Source: Chryseobacterium sp. FH2 (lineage in GTDB: Bacteria > Bacteroidota > Bacteroidia > Flavobacteriales > Weeksellaceae). From it: DNA of 64,000 nucleotides. The stretch lies in contig NZ_LFNE01000001.1 of NCBI RefSeq assembly GCF_001045455.1, positions 1-64,000 of the forward strand, in the 5' to 3' direction. Position 1 is the first letter of the stretch, and every line of letters starts with the position of its first letter. The notes below the pieces were generated by a model. The model saw only the letters and a program-made list of their open reading frames with translations. It ran no database searches and was not told where the DNA came from. Shown here one piece after another: positions 1 through 8,941 of this stretch. The translations under genes were made by a program, and so were the position numbers.

Positions 1-132
1 TTGCCAAAGAATCTCATCTTCCTTTACAGATGCAACATCTGCATTTTCATTAAATATAACACCATATTTTTCTGGCTCATTATTGATAATCGGAAAACGT
101 TCTCCTTTTATTCCACTTAAAATTTTCTCCAT
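1..132 (-). CDS. Unknown protein, N-terminal 44 residues only (cut by window edge)
   Basis: An open frame starts with ATG at 132 and runs off the left edge. It begins MEKILSGIKGERFP and continues without a stop. The start lies 4 nt after the stop of the upstream LysM/PAAR-like gene, the same spacing as between that gene and its own upstream neighbour, so all three are probably one operon. The visible part is hydrophilic, with no signal peptide. I do not recognise the family. From context it could be a secreted effector or accessory protein of a contractile secretion system, but that is inference only. Confidence 0.6.
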   Translation of the reverse strand, partial: MEKILSGIKGERFPIINNEPEKYGVIFNENADVASVKEDEILWQ

Positions 133-136
133 AACT

Positions 137-883
137 TTAAGAGTAATATTGGTTTTCGTCAGACTCAGCCTGAAATTCCTGCAAATCCAACCCGGGAAGA
201 ATTTGGTTCATCAGTTCTGCATCAGCTCTTTGCAGGTTGCTGTTTCCGATTTTTACGCTTTGCCCGTGATGCTTTATGGTGATTTTTCCGCCAACGGAGC
301 ACATCAGATAAGAGGTTTCGAGAAGAACACTTTTCTCCATTACTTTTACTTTTTCGTATGGTTTTATCCACTTTCCGATAGGTGCAAAACTGCAGGGATT
401 ATTGTTTTTTACTTTGCAGCTTCCAAAACACGAAGCACCTTCTTTAAATTTCAAATCTTCCACAGTTGCTGCCCATTTGTCGGTATCTTTGCTGTTGAAA
501 ACAGTTTTGGTGTGCGAAGTTACTTTTAAGGTAGCAGGAATTGCTCCTTTGTCACACAAACATTTTGCACCATCTACCACAAAATATTTATTGTCCTGCT
601 CGGTGCGTTTTGCTTCTTCTTCCTTTTGTTTTTGTTCTTCTCTCTGCTTTTTTTCTTCTTGATATTCTTCCTGTTTCTTTTGCCGTACTTCTTCTGGGGA
701 AAGTTTTTCTTTTTCAACGGTTAATTTTTTACCTTCCCGAATATCATAGCCAATTTGGTCCCGGATGTCTTCGCACCAGTTATTATGGAAACGTCTTAAT
801 GTATCTACGGAAACCCCGAAATCTTTGGCAAGGCTTTCCAGCGTCTCACCCTTTTTTACAATGTATATAAATCCTTTTTTCAT
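137..883 (-). CDS. LysM domain + PAAR-like (DUF4280-type) protein
   Basis: About 248 residues from the ATG at 883 (MKKGFIYIV). The longer frame from 919 would overlap the upstream gene, whereas 883 leaves a 4-nt gap. Residues about 3-55 are a LysM motif (VKKGETLESLAKDFGVS). A highly charged E/K/Q coiled stretch follows (about 60-100). The C-terminal ~130 residues are cysteine-containing, with VDGAKCLCDKGA, CFGSCKVKNNNPCSF and SYLMCSVGGKITI, which matches my recollection of the PAAR-like DUF4280 family. Such proteins are thought to sharpen the spike of type VI or related contractile systems and to carry effectors. No signal peptide is seen. The family call is fairly confident; the T6SS role is inferred from the family, since no other T6SS gene lies inside the window. 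Confidence 0.75.
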   Translation of the reverse strand: MKKGFIYIVKKGETLESLAKDFGVSVDTLRRFHNNWCEDIRDQIGYDIREGKKLTVEKEKLSPEEVRQKKQEEYQEEKKQREEQKQKEEEAKRTEQDNKYFVVDGAKCLCDKGAIPATLKVTSHTKTVFNSKDTDKWAATVEDLKFKEGASCFGSCKVKNNNPCSFAPIGKWIKPYEKVKVMEKSVLLETSYLMCSVGGKITIKHHGQSVKIGNSNLQRADAELMNQILPGLDLQEFQAESDENQYYS

Positions 884-887
884 TATT

Positions 888-1811
888 TTATCTGTGTTTT
901 GGGAGTTTATTGTCTTCAATTTCTTCTATAAAAAAACTTTTATTTTTTCTCAGTTTTTCCTGCTCTTCTTTTTCATCATATACAACATGTATGTTTATTT
1001 CTCTTTCTTTGATCTCTTTCTTCTCAAAGATGTGTATTTCAACTTTTTCCTTATAGGTTGAGAAATAAAAGTTGATTATAATTGCATGAATACTTCGGTC
1101 CTTATTCAATAGGAAATAGCCTGAAACAATATCACTTTCTAATAATCCGGATTTTCCGCTAACTAAGATTTTTATTTTTCCATTTTCTGTATACTCATTC
1201 AAAATTTCTAAATCCAATGAATATTTTATTTTCTGCCCCGAGATAAAAGAAAATTCATAATCGATAGTCAAAGCCCTACCTATTCCATAATCCCCGTAAA
1301 CAGGAAAGAAAAACAGAGAAAGAAATAAATCATTTCTTATACTGGTAAATAAATTGTCAGGATTTTTATATATTCTTCCAATGCGGTTAAGAAGAACTAT
1401 TGTTTTTCCTGCTTCATAATATGCTTTAAAACCGGGAATAAAACTTTTCCATCTTTCCAGAATTTCTGAATGATTACAAATACTTTTAGGATAGCCATAA
1501 GAGTTTACAGCTAATCTTAAAGGAAAAATTGCCTGTGAAGCATAATAGATCAAATTGCCAACAAGTGTTTCGTCTGGCTTTTCATCATTAATAAGCAAAT
1601 TACTCCGATTAATTTTTACAATAGTCTTTTTAGGCTCTTCATCAGTTTGCCCGTTATGGATAAAAGTAAAATCAAAAGACAATGTCTTTTCCGCAATTAT
1701 ACTTTTTTTAAGATAATTATAATGATACTCCCTTTCTTGTGTTTGCATTGCAGGAAGATACAAGTGTGTAGGAACAATTGTTTTCATCAAATACATGTGC
1801 TTTTGTGTCAA
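888..1811 (-). CDS. Hypothetical protein next to PAAR-like gene
   Basis: 307 residues from 1811; alternative starts lie at residue 6 and at residue 9 (position 1787, MKTIVPTHLYL). The protein has no signal peptide and no clear membrane segment. It is rich in aromatic and beta-type residues and ends in a charged tail (KKEIKEREINIHVVYDEKEEQ). I do not recognise a family. It ends 4 nt before the LysM/PAAR-like gene, so the two are very probably co-transcribed, and it may be a structural partner, chaperone or adaptor for that gene. Its upstream side is a divergent, gene-free region. Confidence 0.6.
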   Translation of the reverse strand: MTQKHMYLMKTIVPTHLYLPAMQTQEREYHYNYLKKSIIAEKTLSFDFTFIHNGQTDEEPKKTIVKINRSNLLINDEKPDETLVGNLIYYASQAIFPLRLAVNSYGYPKSICNHSEILERWKSFIPGFKAYYEAGKTIVLLNRIGRIYKNPDNLFTSIRNDLFLSLFFFPVYGDYGIGRALTIDYEFSFISGQKIKYSLDLEILNEYTENGKIKILVSGKSGLLESDIVSGYFLLNKDRSIHAIIINFYFSTYKEKVEIHIFEKKEIKEREINIHVVYDEKEEQEKLRKNKSFFIEEIEDNKLPKHR

Positions 1812-1910
1812 TACAAATTTAAAATATTTATTGAAACATCAAATAAAAATATTTTCGAGTTAATTTTTAAAAATTTATTGTATGGCGAAGATCAGTGAGA
1901 GCCTGAAAAT

Positions 1911-1954
1911 AAGATCCACTTAATCCGTCTCATTGAGATGGATTTAAGTGGATC
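1911..1954. repeat. 44-nt near-perfect hairpin
   Basis: Arms beginning AAGATCCACTTAA and ending TTAAGTGGATCTT pair over about 20 positions, with one bulge and one G-T wobble, around a tiny TCATTGA loop. It lies between two divergent genes, so it terminates no annotated gene on either strand. It could end an unannotated small transcript, be a palindromic repeat, or be a protein-binding site. Confidence 0.5.
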
Positions 1955-2465
1955 TTCCATAAAATATATTTTTTATTTCTTGTCGGCCTGCGGCTAAGTT
2001 TTTTTAATATTATGTAATCTGGGTTAAAAAAATATTTTTTTAATTTAATGAATTAAGCTAATTAATGCACTATTATTTAGTGTGCTGGTGATTTGTTAAT
2101 TATAATTAAGTTTTGTAAGAAATAACAAAAAGTTCTATATATGTTTTAAGTAGAGATGCAGTATTGTGTATTTTACCTATAATTTTCCTTATACAGAGCT
2201 AAATTGCTTAATCCAGCTATATTATTTATCATATTAGCTCGAAATTATTGCTTATTTGACTTCACGTATGTGTTTTGGGTGTTAATTATTGTTAGTGTAA
2301 ACTTTTTTTTATAATTAAAATATTAATAGAAATAAGGTAAGTACCTAAAAATGAACAGCTATATTTTGAAAAACATTAATATTGTATGTTTTAAATTACT
2401 GTTATTAAATTTGATTCTAATGATAATTATAATGTAATTTGTGAAAAGAAGATAAATAAAGCATT
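1955..2465. other. AT-rich divergent intergenic region
   Basis: About 500 bases, strongly A+T-rich, with no convincing open frame or RNA gene. It should contain the promoters of the divergent genes on either side, but I see no clear TTG/TAnnTTTG pair. Confidence 0.4.
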
Positions 2466-4178
2466 ATGGAGAGAATTTTACTATTTTTAGTTATGGCATA
2501 TATGTGCGTATGCTTCTCATGTACTCCTTCAAAAAGTGAACTTAATCAATATTTTTTTGATATTAATCGTGAAGTTTCGGTAGCTGTAGCCGGGCACGAT
2601 ATTGAAAAAATTAAAGACATATACAATCGGGAACTTAAAAAATATAAAGAATTTAATACAAAACAATACCTTATTAGCAGCAAATTTGTTGAGCTTTCTC
2701 TTTATCAGAATAGATATGATAAGGACAAACAATTATTGTTATATGAGCTTATCAAGATAAATGACGATCAGTATGATTATATTTCCATAGCCTGTAATTA
2801 TTACCTCTCAATTCAGCTTGAAAATACTTCTCCTGAGCTTTCTTTAGAATTTCTGAAAAAAGCAATTGTTCTGGATGAAAAATCAGGTAAGAATTATTTT
2901 TTACCTCATTTGTATCATCAGCAAGGTAGATATTATTATCAACTAAAAAATTACAATAAAGCATTATTCTATTTTAATAAATGTTTAAAAACTCTTGATA
3001 AAAGCAGTATTATTTTTATAGCTTCTATGCATAATAATTTTGCATTATGTTATCACAAACTGGGCAAAACAAATCTCGCTATTGAAGAGACTAATAAAGC
3101 AATAAAATTACTGGAGGAAAAGAAAAATAAAGTAGTTGAAGATGAACTTTTTTTACATTACATACAGGGAAATCTGGGAGATTATTACGTAAAACTAAAA
3201 AACTATTCTAAAGCAAAAGAGCTCTATAAAAATGAATTTGATTTTGAAAAGAAGGGGGGCTTTATGAGGGAAATAACATCCTCAAGTAAAAGGCTGTTTT
3301 CATTATACAGCCTGACAAATGACCAAGAAGGGTTTGAAGAGCTCATTGAGTTTCTTTCCGGTAAACAGGATGCTCCTACAACACTTTCAGACAAAATACA
3401 GATAAACAGGATGCTCCAGAGTTATTATGGGGCTAATAATGATTTACAAAAATTAAAAATATTTTCTGCAAATGGCATAAAGCTAAATGAAGAGTACAAT
3501 TCTCAATTGGTAAAAAATCAAATAGAAACATCTGATTTACTCAATTCTTATATTGTTAAGAATGCAAACCAAAAATATATTTACGAAAAAAAAAGGAATA
3601 TTTCACTTATACTGATTATTACACTTTCAGTTATTCTTTCTATTGTTATCATTAATAATATTATTTCTCGTAATAAAAAAGAGCGTGAGTTGATAAAAAA
3701 GCAGAAAATAATTTTGGAAGACAGTAAAAAACTTCTTGAGCAGGATATTGAGATCCAGGAGCAAAAACTGAAGAATCTGTACTTGGGGTTTAATCTCAAA
3801 ATAGAAATGGAAAAAGCTTTTCTAGATAGCCTAAAAAGTACAAAAAGAAATAAAGAACAAGATATTGAACAAGTTTTAAAAGATCTCTTGTTAAAATTAA
3901 CCAATCTGATCCAGATTGATAAAAGAAATTATGATTTGAAAGCAGAAAGTTCTTTACAGAATGAACTATTTATTAAAAGGCTTTCAAAAAGATATTCCAA
4001 TCTCACCAATCATGAATTAAAACTTTGTGTTTACTTTAGATTAGGCCTGTCATCTAAAGAGATTTCTTCATTCGAAAATACTACTCCCAATACCATAAGG
4101 GTTTACAAAACAAAAATAAAAACAAAAATAGGATTAGAGAGAGAATATGGATTAGATGATTTTTTGAAAAATATCTAA
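2466..4178 (+). CDS. Membrane-anchored TPR protein with LuxR-type HTH
   Basis: 570 residues. The N-terminus is a lipoprotein-type signal with lipobox VCFSC (Cys19). Residues about 70-350 are helical TPR-like repeats (for example YNKALFYFNKCLKTL and YSKAKELYKNEF). One membrane segment lies at about 377-396, followed by a coiled coil (about 400-445). The C-terminus has a LuxR-like helix-turn-helix (LTNHELKLCVYFRLGLSSKEIS...TPNTIRVYKTKIKTKIG). This matches a common Bacteroidota design: TPR sensor outside, membrane crossing, DNA-binding domain inside. It stands alone between a long promoter region and the convergent surface-protein genes, which it might regulate (inference). The simultaneous lipobox and inner membrane helix is odd; the N-terminus may be an ordinary cleaved signal. 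Confidence 0.75.
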   Translation: MERILLFLVMAYMCVCFSCTPSKSELNQYFFDINREVSVAVAGHDIEKIKDIYNRELKKYKEFNTKQYLISSKFVELSLYQNRYDKDKQLLLYELIKINDDQYDYISIACNYYLSIQLENTSPELSLEFLKKAIVLDEKSGKNYFLPHLYHQQGRYYYQLKNYNKALFYFNKCLKTLDKSSIIFIASMHNNFALCYHKLGKTNLAIEETNKAIKLLEEKKNKVVEDELFLHYIQGNLGDYYVKLKNYSKAKELYKNEFDFEKKGGFMREITSSSKRLFSLYSLTNDQEGFEELIEFLSGKQDAPTTLSDKIQINRMLQSYYGANNDLQKLKIFSANGIKLNEEYNSQLVKNQIETSDLLNSYIVKNANQKYIYEKKRNISLILIITLSVILSIVIINNIISRNKKERELIKKQKIILEDSKKLLEQDIEIQEQKLKNLYLGFNLKIEMEKAFLDSLKSTKRNKEQDIEQVLKDLLLKLTNLIQIDKRNYDLKAESSLQNELFIKRLSKRYSNLTNHELKLCVYFRLGLSSKEISSFENTTPNTIRVYKTKIKTKIGLEREYGLDDFLKNI

Positions 4179-4471
4179 TAGAATAAAAATAGAAGTCAGA
4201 GAATTTTATTATTAAAATTATTTTGGTCTCTTTTCGCAAGTGTTCAGATATAAACCGTGATTGAAGATTGGCAATATATACATTGATAAATGGTTAAATA
4301 TTATTTGTTGAGTTTTCTTTTTTATTTTCCATGTTTATACCAGTTGTAGAGCACAGCTAATCTCATAGATAAATATCTCAGGCATTAATTGGCAGGTTTG
4401 GCTTAAATCAGATTCTTTTAATATTAAATAATCCTTAGGTGTGAATAAGGAGATTGGGGAATCTGTCTGAT

Positions 4472-4963
4472 TTATTTCCAGAAAAACCATTCTGTACCAT
4501 TGTAAACACAAATAAGTTTAGTAGTGGGGTCGTAGCAGATCATTCCGGCGGCAGGGGATTTTACATTGGTGACAGGGTCTGTTATTTTAGGAAGAATGAG
4601 TGCTTTGTCGGCAGATTCTAAAACCAATACTCCGCTTGCTGTGGAAGATGACGCTCCAATAATAACTCCACTGGTGGTAATATCGTTACCTGCAATAAGA
4701 GTTGGGCTGTTTCCTGTTTTGTCTGACAGATCCGTCCATGCCCCGTTGAAATATTTTACTCTGGATGTGGTTAGGTCAAAAACCATTGTTCCCGGCTCTG
4801 CAGTGGTCATAGTCTCACTATCCAGCACCCGTGGTAAGATAATACCGTTAGTAGTGCCTACAGGAAAATCTAAAATGCCACTGCCATCTACTTGTTCTTT
4901 TCCTATTGCTACTTGTGCGCTTGCTATAGAAGATAGAAATAATAAAAAAATTAGCTTTTTCAT
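4472..4963 (-). CDS. Exported surface-type protein, short
   Basis: 163 residues from the ATG at 4963 (MKKLIFLLFLSSIASAQ), which lies one base after the stop of the upstream surface-protein gene. The longer upstream frame overlaps that gene and is rejected. A Sec signal peptide ends at SAQ. The mature part has blocks GTMVFDLTTSRVKYFNGAW and AAGMICYDPTTKLICVYNG, a repeat seen in flavobacterial secreted proteins that end in 'YNG.W'. The upstream 790-residue protein ends with a similar block, so the two are related in their C-termini and probably co-transcribed. No type IX sorting domain is recognisable. Specific function unknown. Confidence 0.7.
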   Translation of the reverse strand: MKKLIFLLFLSSIASAQVAIGKEQVDGSGILDFPVGTTNGIILPRVLDSETMTTAEPGTMVFDLTTSRVKYFNGAWTDLSDKTGNSPTLIAGNDITTSGVIIGASSSTASGVLVLESADKALILPKITDPVTNVKSPAAGMICYDPTTKLICVYNGTEWFFWK

Positions 4964-4964
4964 A

Positions 4965-7337
4965 TTAATTACAGGTTTGTTGTATACAGTTCCAGGATGT
5001 TCCATTATAAAGCTTGATACAGTTTTCGTCTGTATCATAAACAATCATTCCTTCCACAGGTTGTGGAATTGCGGTTTCGGGATTACTGATTCTTGTAATG
5101 ACAAAGCCTTTGCTGTTGCCTTCAAGAGCGATAAATCCATTATTTACATCATAAGGCCAGTTGTTTGAACTTCTTACATCTCTGATTGATATACCTACCT
5201 TGGTTCCGGAATTAGGAGTTCCTGTTGCCCCGGGTTTAGAGCATGGACATGTATCGCTTTTAATAAAATTAGAATTGATTGTACACCCGCCGGGCGTGGT
5301 TACGATGATGCTGTATTCAGCGGGAGATATATCTGTAACCGGGAGAGTATAGGTATTGCTGGTAGCTCCTGAAATCAGGACCCCGTCTTTGTACCACTGG
5401 TAAGTTCCTAATCCTGTTGCTACAGATAATGTAGACTGTCCGATGCAAGCTTGCGGATAAGGGGTATTTAATGAAATGGTTACGATCGGGCTGGTTCCAA
5501 AACCTGAAAAGTACCCTCCAAAACCGGCATTAGTGTCAGCTCCCAATAAATCAGCCTGAATTGTTCCTGTAGATGTTACTTTCACGTTTTTCACATTATT
5601 AACAGCATCTCCGATAAGATATTTATAGCTTACCCAATTGCTGTTTCCGTCTACAGCTCCGGCACTTTGAGTTGGAACTGCTGTATTTCCATTTATGGTT
5701 ACGGTAGGAGTATTTCCTGCTGTGGTAAGAACAGACAAGGTTGTATTGGGATAACCGGTACTGCCTATTTTATGGGCATCGGGAATTAGATCAATATCAT
5801 TTTGACCAAAACATGATAAAGGGGCTACAAGAACAATATTATTGGTAGCTCCTCCTGCGCTTCCATATATTTTGTGAAATACATATGAGGGTTTACTGGC
5901 TTTAAGATAGAGATTTCCGTTAGCATTAAAGTTTCCTGCTGCATTGATTACTGCGTAATCTCCGGCATTCACTAATGTTACTAGAGGAGTAGAAGAACCG
6001 TTTACAGTAACCTCTGTATTGTCTGCGGTTGCTACGACAATCAACCTTTCATTATTACCGCCTGCACCCTGCATGATAATGTATTCATTACCTATCTGAT
6101 TTACAGGGATAAGCTGATCCATACCAAAATCTCTTGCAGTACCAGAAGCTCCCAGCATCATGAGTCCTCCCACTATGACACTTATGTTCTTATTTGAAAT
6201 AATTTTTGATCCCAACCAACCTGTATCCTGTATTGTTGTTGCTCCTGTTTTTACGGGTGCATAAAGGATAAAGGTTTCCCCTTTCTGTAAGGTTCTATGA
6301 AATGATGTGCCGATAAGTGGCGTGGGATTACTGCCATTTAGGAACTCCATTCCGGGTTTAATGTTTGAGATTTCTATGTTTGTATTATCTTCCGTAGCCA
6401 TGATTGATAATATATTACCTACATCTTCTGTTGTGGTGGAATTCTGTGTCGGGGCTCCTCCCCATCGGAATTCTTTTCCTAAAGCTGCTTCTCCTTTGGT
6501 GAGAACCGTGCCCGCATGATTGGTTTGCCGTCCTCGATAATTAACATAAAAATTACCTGTGGATGTAAATACAAGTCCCGCAGAATTACCGGAAATAATA
6601 GTTCCTGCACTTGTGGAAGGCAATGTTATAGGAGACTGCCCCGGAGTAATCACTGTATTTGATGGATTCACAAAGCTTATTCTTTTAGGTTGGGCATTAT
6701 TTATTGTGATTAACCCATCAGTGATAATAGTAGATGTATTGTTATTAATATCTAAAACTGACATCCTTGGATTGCCGTTTCCGGAAGCATAATTCACAGA
6801 TATGGTAATATCAGATACAGAAGGTGTGGAAAGGTAAATAAATTCCTGAGTGATATCGAGTGGGTAATTGGTGAAAATAATAGGATTAAGATAATGGATA
6901 TTGTCCAGTTGCAGGTTTCCGTTGTAGGAAATCTTTAAGGTATTTGGGCTTTTGCCATATTCCAATATCCAATTGCCGTTTTTTCCGGTTATATCTTCAG
7001 ACGCAGAAATTTTAACATGAAGATTCTTCTCAAGATATGTTACTGCTTCTTTCCCTTTTTCCCCTTTTGCAAATTCGCAACCATAGATAAGCAGTTCTTT
7101 TCTGTTTTTTATTTTATCTTTAAAAAAATCTAGTATCTCTTTTTTTTCCAGCCACTGTCCGTTAATAAAAAGTTCACCAGGTTTTCCGTGAGAGAAAATG
7201 TGAAAAGTTTTTTTCTCATCCTTAATTTTTAAGACAGGGAAATTTGATAATGCATGATCTATAAAAACAGAAGGAGAATTTTTGCCCATATAGAGTAGTG
7301 ATACGAACAAAGAAATAAGAAATAAAAAATTTTTCAT
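4965..7337 (-). CDS. Large exported protein: DUF4347-like head, IgGFc-binding-like middle
   Basis: 790 residues with a signal peptide (about 1-20). Residues about 22-145 resemble DUF4347: HIFSHGKPGELFINGQ, then LLIYGCEFAKGEKG and NLHVKISASEDITGKNGNW. Residues about 150-620 have beta-rich repeats with VVATADNTEV and IMATEDNTNIEI motifs, as in IgGFc-binding-protein N-terminal domains of bacterial adhesins. About 625-695 looks like an Ig-like module (YQWYKDGVLISGATSNTYTL). The end (VEGMIVYDTDENCIKLYNG) matches the downstream short surface protein. Probably a cell-surface or secreted adhesin. I see no type IX C-terminal sorting domain, so the export route past the outer membrane is unclear. Family calls are by recall. 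Confidence 0.7.
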   Translation of the reverse strand: MKNFLFLISLFVSLLYMGKNSPSVFIDHALSNFPVLKIKDEKKTFHIFSHGKPGELFINGQWLEKKEILDFFKDKIKNRKELLIYGCEFAKGEKGKEAVTYLEKNLHVKISASEDITGKNGNWILEYGKSPNTLKISYNGNLQLDNIHYLNPIIFTNYPLDITQEFIYLSTPSVSDITISVNYASGNGNPRMSVLDINNNTSTIITDGLITINNAQPKRISFVNPSNTVITPGQSPITLPSTSAGTIISGNSAGLVFTSTGNFYVNYRGRQTNHAGTVLTKGEAALGKEFRWGGAPTQNSTTTEDVGNILSIMATEDNTNIEISNIKPGMEFLNGSNPTPLIGTSFHRTLQKGETFILYAPVKTGATTIQDTGWLGSKIISNKNISVIVGGLMMLGASGTARDFGMDQLIPVNQIGNEYIIMQGAGGNNERLIVVATADNTEVTVNGSSTPLVTLVNAGDYAVINAAGNFNANGNLYLKASKPSYVFHKIYGSAGGATNNIVLVAPLSCFGQNDIDLIPDAHKIGSTGYPNTTLSVLTTAGNTPTVTINGNTAVPTQSAGAVDGNSNWVSYKYLIGDAVNNVKNVKVTSTGTIQADLLGADTNAGFGGYFSGFGTSPIVTISLNTPYPQACIGQSTLSVATGLGTYQWYKDGVLISGATSNTYTLPVTDISPAEYSIIVTTPGGCTINSNFIKSDTCPCSKPGATGTPNSGTKVGISIRDVRSSNNWPYDVNNGFIALEGNSKGFVITRISNPETAIPQPVEGMIVYDTDENCIKLYNGTSWNCIQQTCN

Positions 7338-7407
7338 AGCTTAAATATTTAAATGATGCATGAGAATGGGAAAGATGTAATGTGGTGTAAGCTGTCATTA
7401 TATTGTA

Positions 7408-7443
7408 AATTATCCGTTCTTGTCTTGGCGGATAATTGTTTTT
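7408..7443 (+). terminator. Hairpin plus T-run
   Basis: AATTATCCG pairs with CGGATAATT across a 12-nt loop and is followed by GTTTTT on the plus strand. No plus-strand gene precedes it, so it may end an unannotated small transcript; it may also insulate the minus-strand surface operon starting at 7337. Confidence 0.45.
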
Positions 7444-7559
7444 AAGGTGATTGCAGTTTATGAGCTGTTATTCTAAATTCAAATTTTATTTAAGGATAAA
7501 GAAGGCTTTGATTTTGATAAAATTCTTGCACTTAATCATCATTTTTCATTGCATAGGTA

Positions 7560-7585
7560 AGCTAGCCGTCGGTAGCTGTTTTTTT
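7560..7585 (+). terminator. Second hairpin plus T-run
   Basis: AGCTA-G-CC / GG-TAGCT around a GTC loop, then GTTTTTTT. It lies 120 nt after the previous hairpin in the same orientation. The segment between the two could be a small RNA, but no good promoter is visible. Confidence 0.4.
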
Positions 7586-7666
7586 ATAGCTAATTTAATT
7601 TTTCTCCTAATAACCCGACACTCATTCCCTTCAATCTGGATTTCGAAATAAATAAAATGAATTGCA

Positions 7667-7801
7667 TCAAATCACTAAATCAGTGGTAAAACCCGTAATA
7701 TATAATGTTGTTTGAGGAACTGCGTTGTTTCTACCAATTTGGGCTGATAAGTATGAATATGTTAATGCAAAAATAACCGGGATGTAAAATTTTCTTTTCA
7801 T
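7667..7801 (-). pseudogene. Truncated surface-protein remnant (signal peptide + first repeat)
   Basis: An ATG at 7801 opens a 44-residue frame beginning MKRKFYIPVIFALTYSYLSA and then QIGRNNAVPQTTLYI. This is a Sec signal peptide followed by a degenerate copy of the AQVGINTSNPQ.xLHI block seen at the start of the intact surface protein at 8942. A TGA stops the frame at 7667 just after TTDLVI. The usual downstream domains are absent, so this is best read as a decayed paralogue, although a real short secreted peptide cannot be excluded. Confidence 0.45.
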
Positions 7802-8141
7802 ATTAAGTTTTTTAGGAAAAATTAAATTATTTGATTATAAAAGGTCTAGAATTTTTTTAATGAGCTAGTAAGTAAACTGATCACCGGCTCAAGTAATTTG
7901 ATTTGACTGTGTTTTTAGAATCGTTTAGTTCTAGTATTCAAAATATTTTCAAATAAAAGCCTCTTCTTAATTTTAGGTTTAGGGAATTTTCTCTCATCAT
8001 CTGTTTGTTACATCTTTAAGAGGAAACTAAGAAGAGGAATTTAATAATATACTTAAGAAATGAGCGATAAAAATAATTTACATATTAAAAACGAGGAAAT
8101 GTTAAATTCTTCCAAGCTTTTTATTTAAAATAACTTTTATA
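7802..8141. other. Non-coding stretch with a long-loop inverted repeat
   Basis: About 340 bases without a convincing gene. CCTCTTCTTA near 7964 and TAAGAAGAGG near 8025 can pair over 10 bases around a loop of about 50-55 nt that itself holds an AAGAGG. No T-run follows. I cannot assign a role. Confidence 0.3.
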
Positions 8142-8318
8142 TCATTTTTTCGAATGTTCAATTGAAGATTTTCTAAATTCTTTAAATAGTTTACCAAGTT
8201 CCAAAGCTGATTTGCGGGCTCTCATTCCTGCTGTCTTATTTCCTTTGTCTGATTGTAGATTTGAATTAATACTAAATGTTTCGAATTCAATGTTGATTTT
8301 TTCAATTAAGTTTTTCAT
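8142..8318 (-). CDS. Histone H1-like (Hc1-type) small basic protein
   Basis: 58 residues from the ATG at 8318 (MKNLIEKINIEFETFS) to a TGA at 8142. Sequence features are GNKTAGMRARKSALELGKLF and FKEFRKSSIEHSKK, a pattern I recognise from the short 'histone H1'/Hc1-like proteins common in Flavobacteriales (typically about 58-60 residues, xAGxRARKxxLELxKLxKEFRKxS). It is likely a cytoplasmic nucleoid or DNA-associated protein; its function in this phylum is poorly defined. It is monocistronic, in an AT-rich, gene-poor region between surface-protein genes. Confidence 0.75.
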   Translation of the reverse strand: MKNLIEKINIEFETFSINSNLQSDKGNKTAGMRARKSALELGKLFKEFRKSSIEHSKK

Positions 8319-8596
8319 GTTATTATTTAAATTTTTAAAGGTTTTTTTATTCTAAATCTTTTATTCTCAGGTCTAGAGTAAATTTAGTAATTAAGTAGTA
8401 ATATGGTAATTGAAGATTATGGATAACTAATGATTTGAAGACGTAAGAATCATTTAAATGTTTATAAATCAGTATTTTGTATAGTTTGTTTGTTAATGTT
8501 TTATTTAAATAATATTAATTTTTTTATGTAAAAAAATATGCTTTTGTTCCTTTTTTTAGTGTAAATTTTAAATATTTTATTAGTCAGTAATGGAAA
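8319..8596. other. AT-rich upstream region of the Hc1-like gene
   Basis: Nothing recognisable beyond an AT-rich leader for the minus-strand Hc1-like gene; no clear consensus promoter was found. Confidence 0.3.
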
Positions 8597-8707
8597 ATGA
8601 AGAAAAAAGCCTCCTTTTTTATATTCATTACGGTTTGCTTTGTGGCTTTTCTTTGTTTAACCGGTTCAAGTGTAAAATCTATTAAAAATGGTATAGTAAA
8701 AATTTAA
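8597..8707 (+). CDS. Possible 36-residue membrane/secreted peptide
   Basis: ATG at 8597 opens MKKKASFFIFITVCFVAFLC followed by LTGSSVKSIKNGIVKI and a stop. It has a basic N-terminus, a hydrophobic core and a short polar tail, that is, signal-peptide or single-helix character. No homologue is recognised and no promoter or terminator is evident. It could equally be a signal-peptide remnant of a lost gene, like the remnant at 7667-7801. Confidence 0.3.
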   Translation: MKKKASFFIFITVCFVAFLCLTGSSVKSIKNGIVKI

Positions 8708-8941
8708 TTTTTATTTTTTACCAGGTTAAATTTATTAATTACACACCACTTTTTTTTCTTTTTTCTTTTTAATAAGTATTTCTTTTTCAGTTGATTAATG
8801 TAATTGTAAAATGCCAAATTTTTAATAAATAGTATTAGCCTTGATACAGCAATATGAAAAATTAGAGCTATTTGTTCTAATTTTATTACGGAAGTGATTT
8901 AATCATATCTATGCAATAATATAAATATAAAATTTATTACA

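Noticed and set aside
7451..7651. 66-residue plus-strand ORF
   Set aside because: It runs through a terminator-like hairpin, has no promoter or recognised family, and the minus strand across the adjacent region holds a surface-protein remnant.
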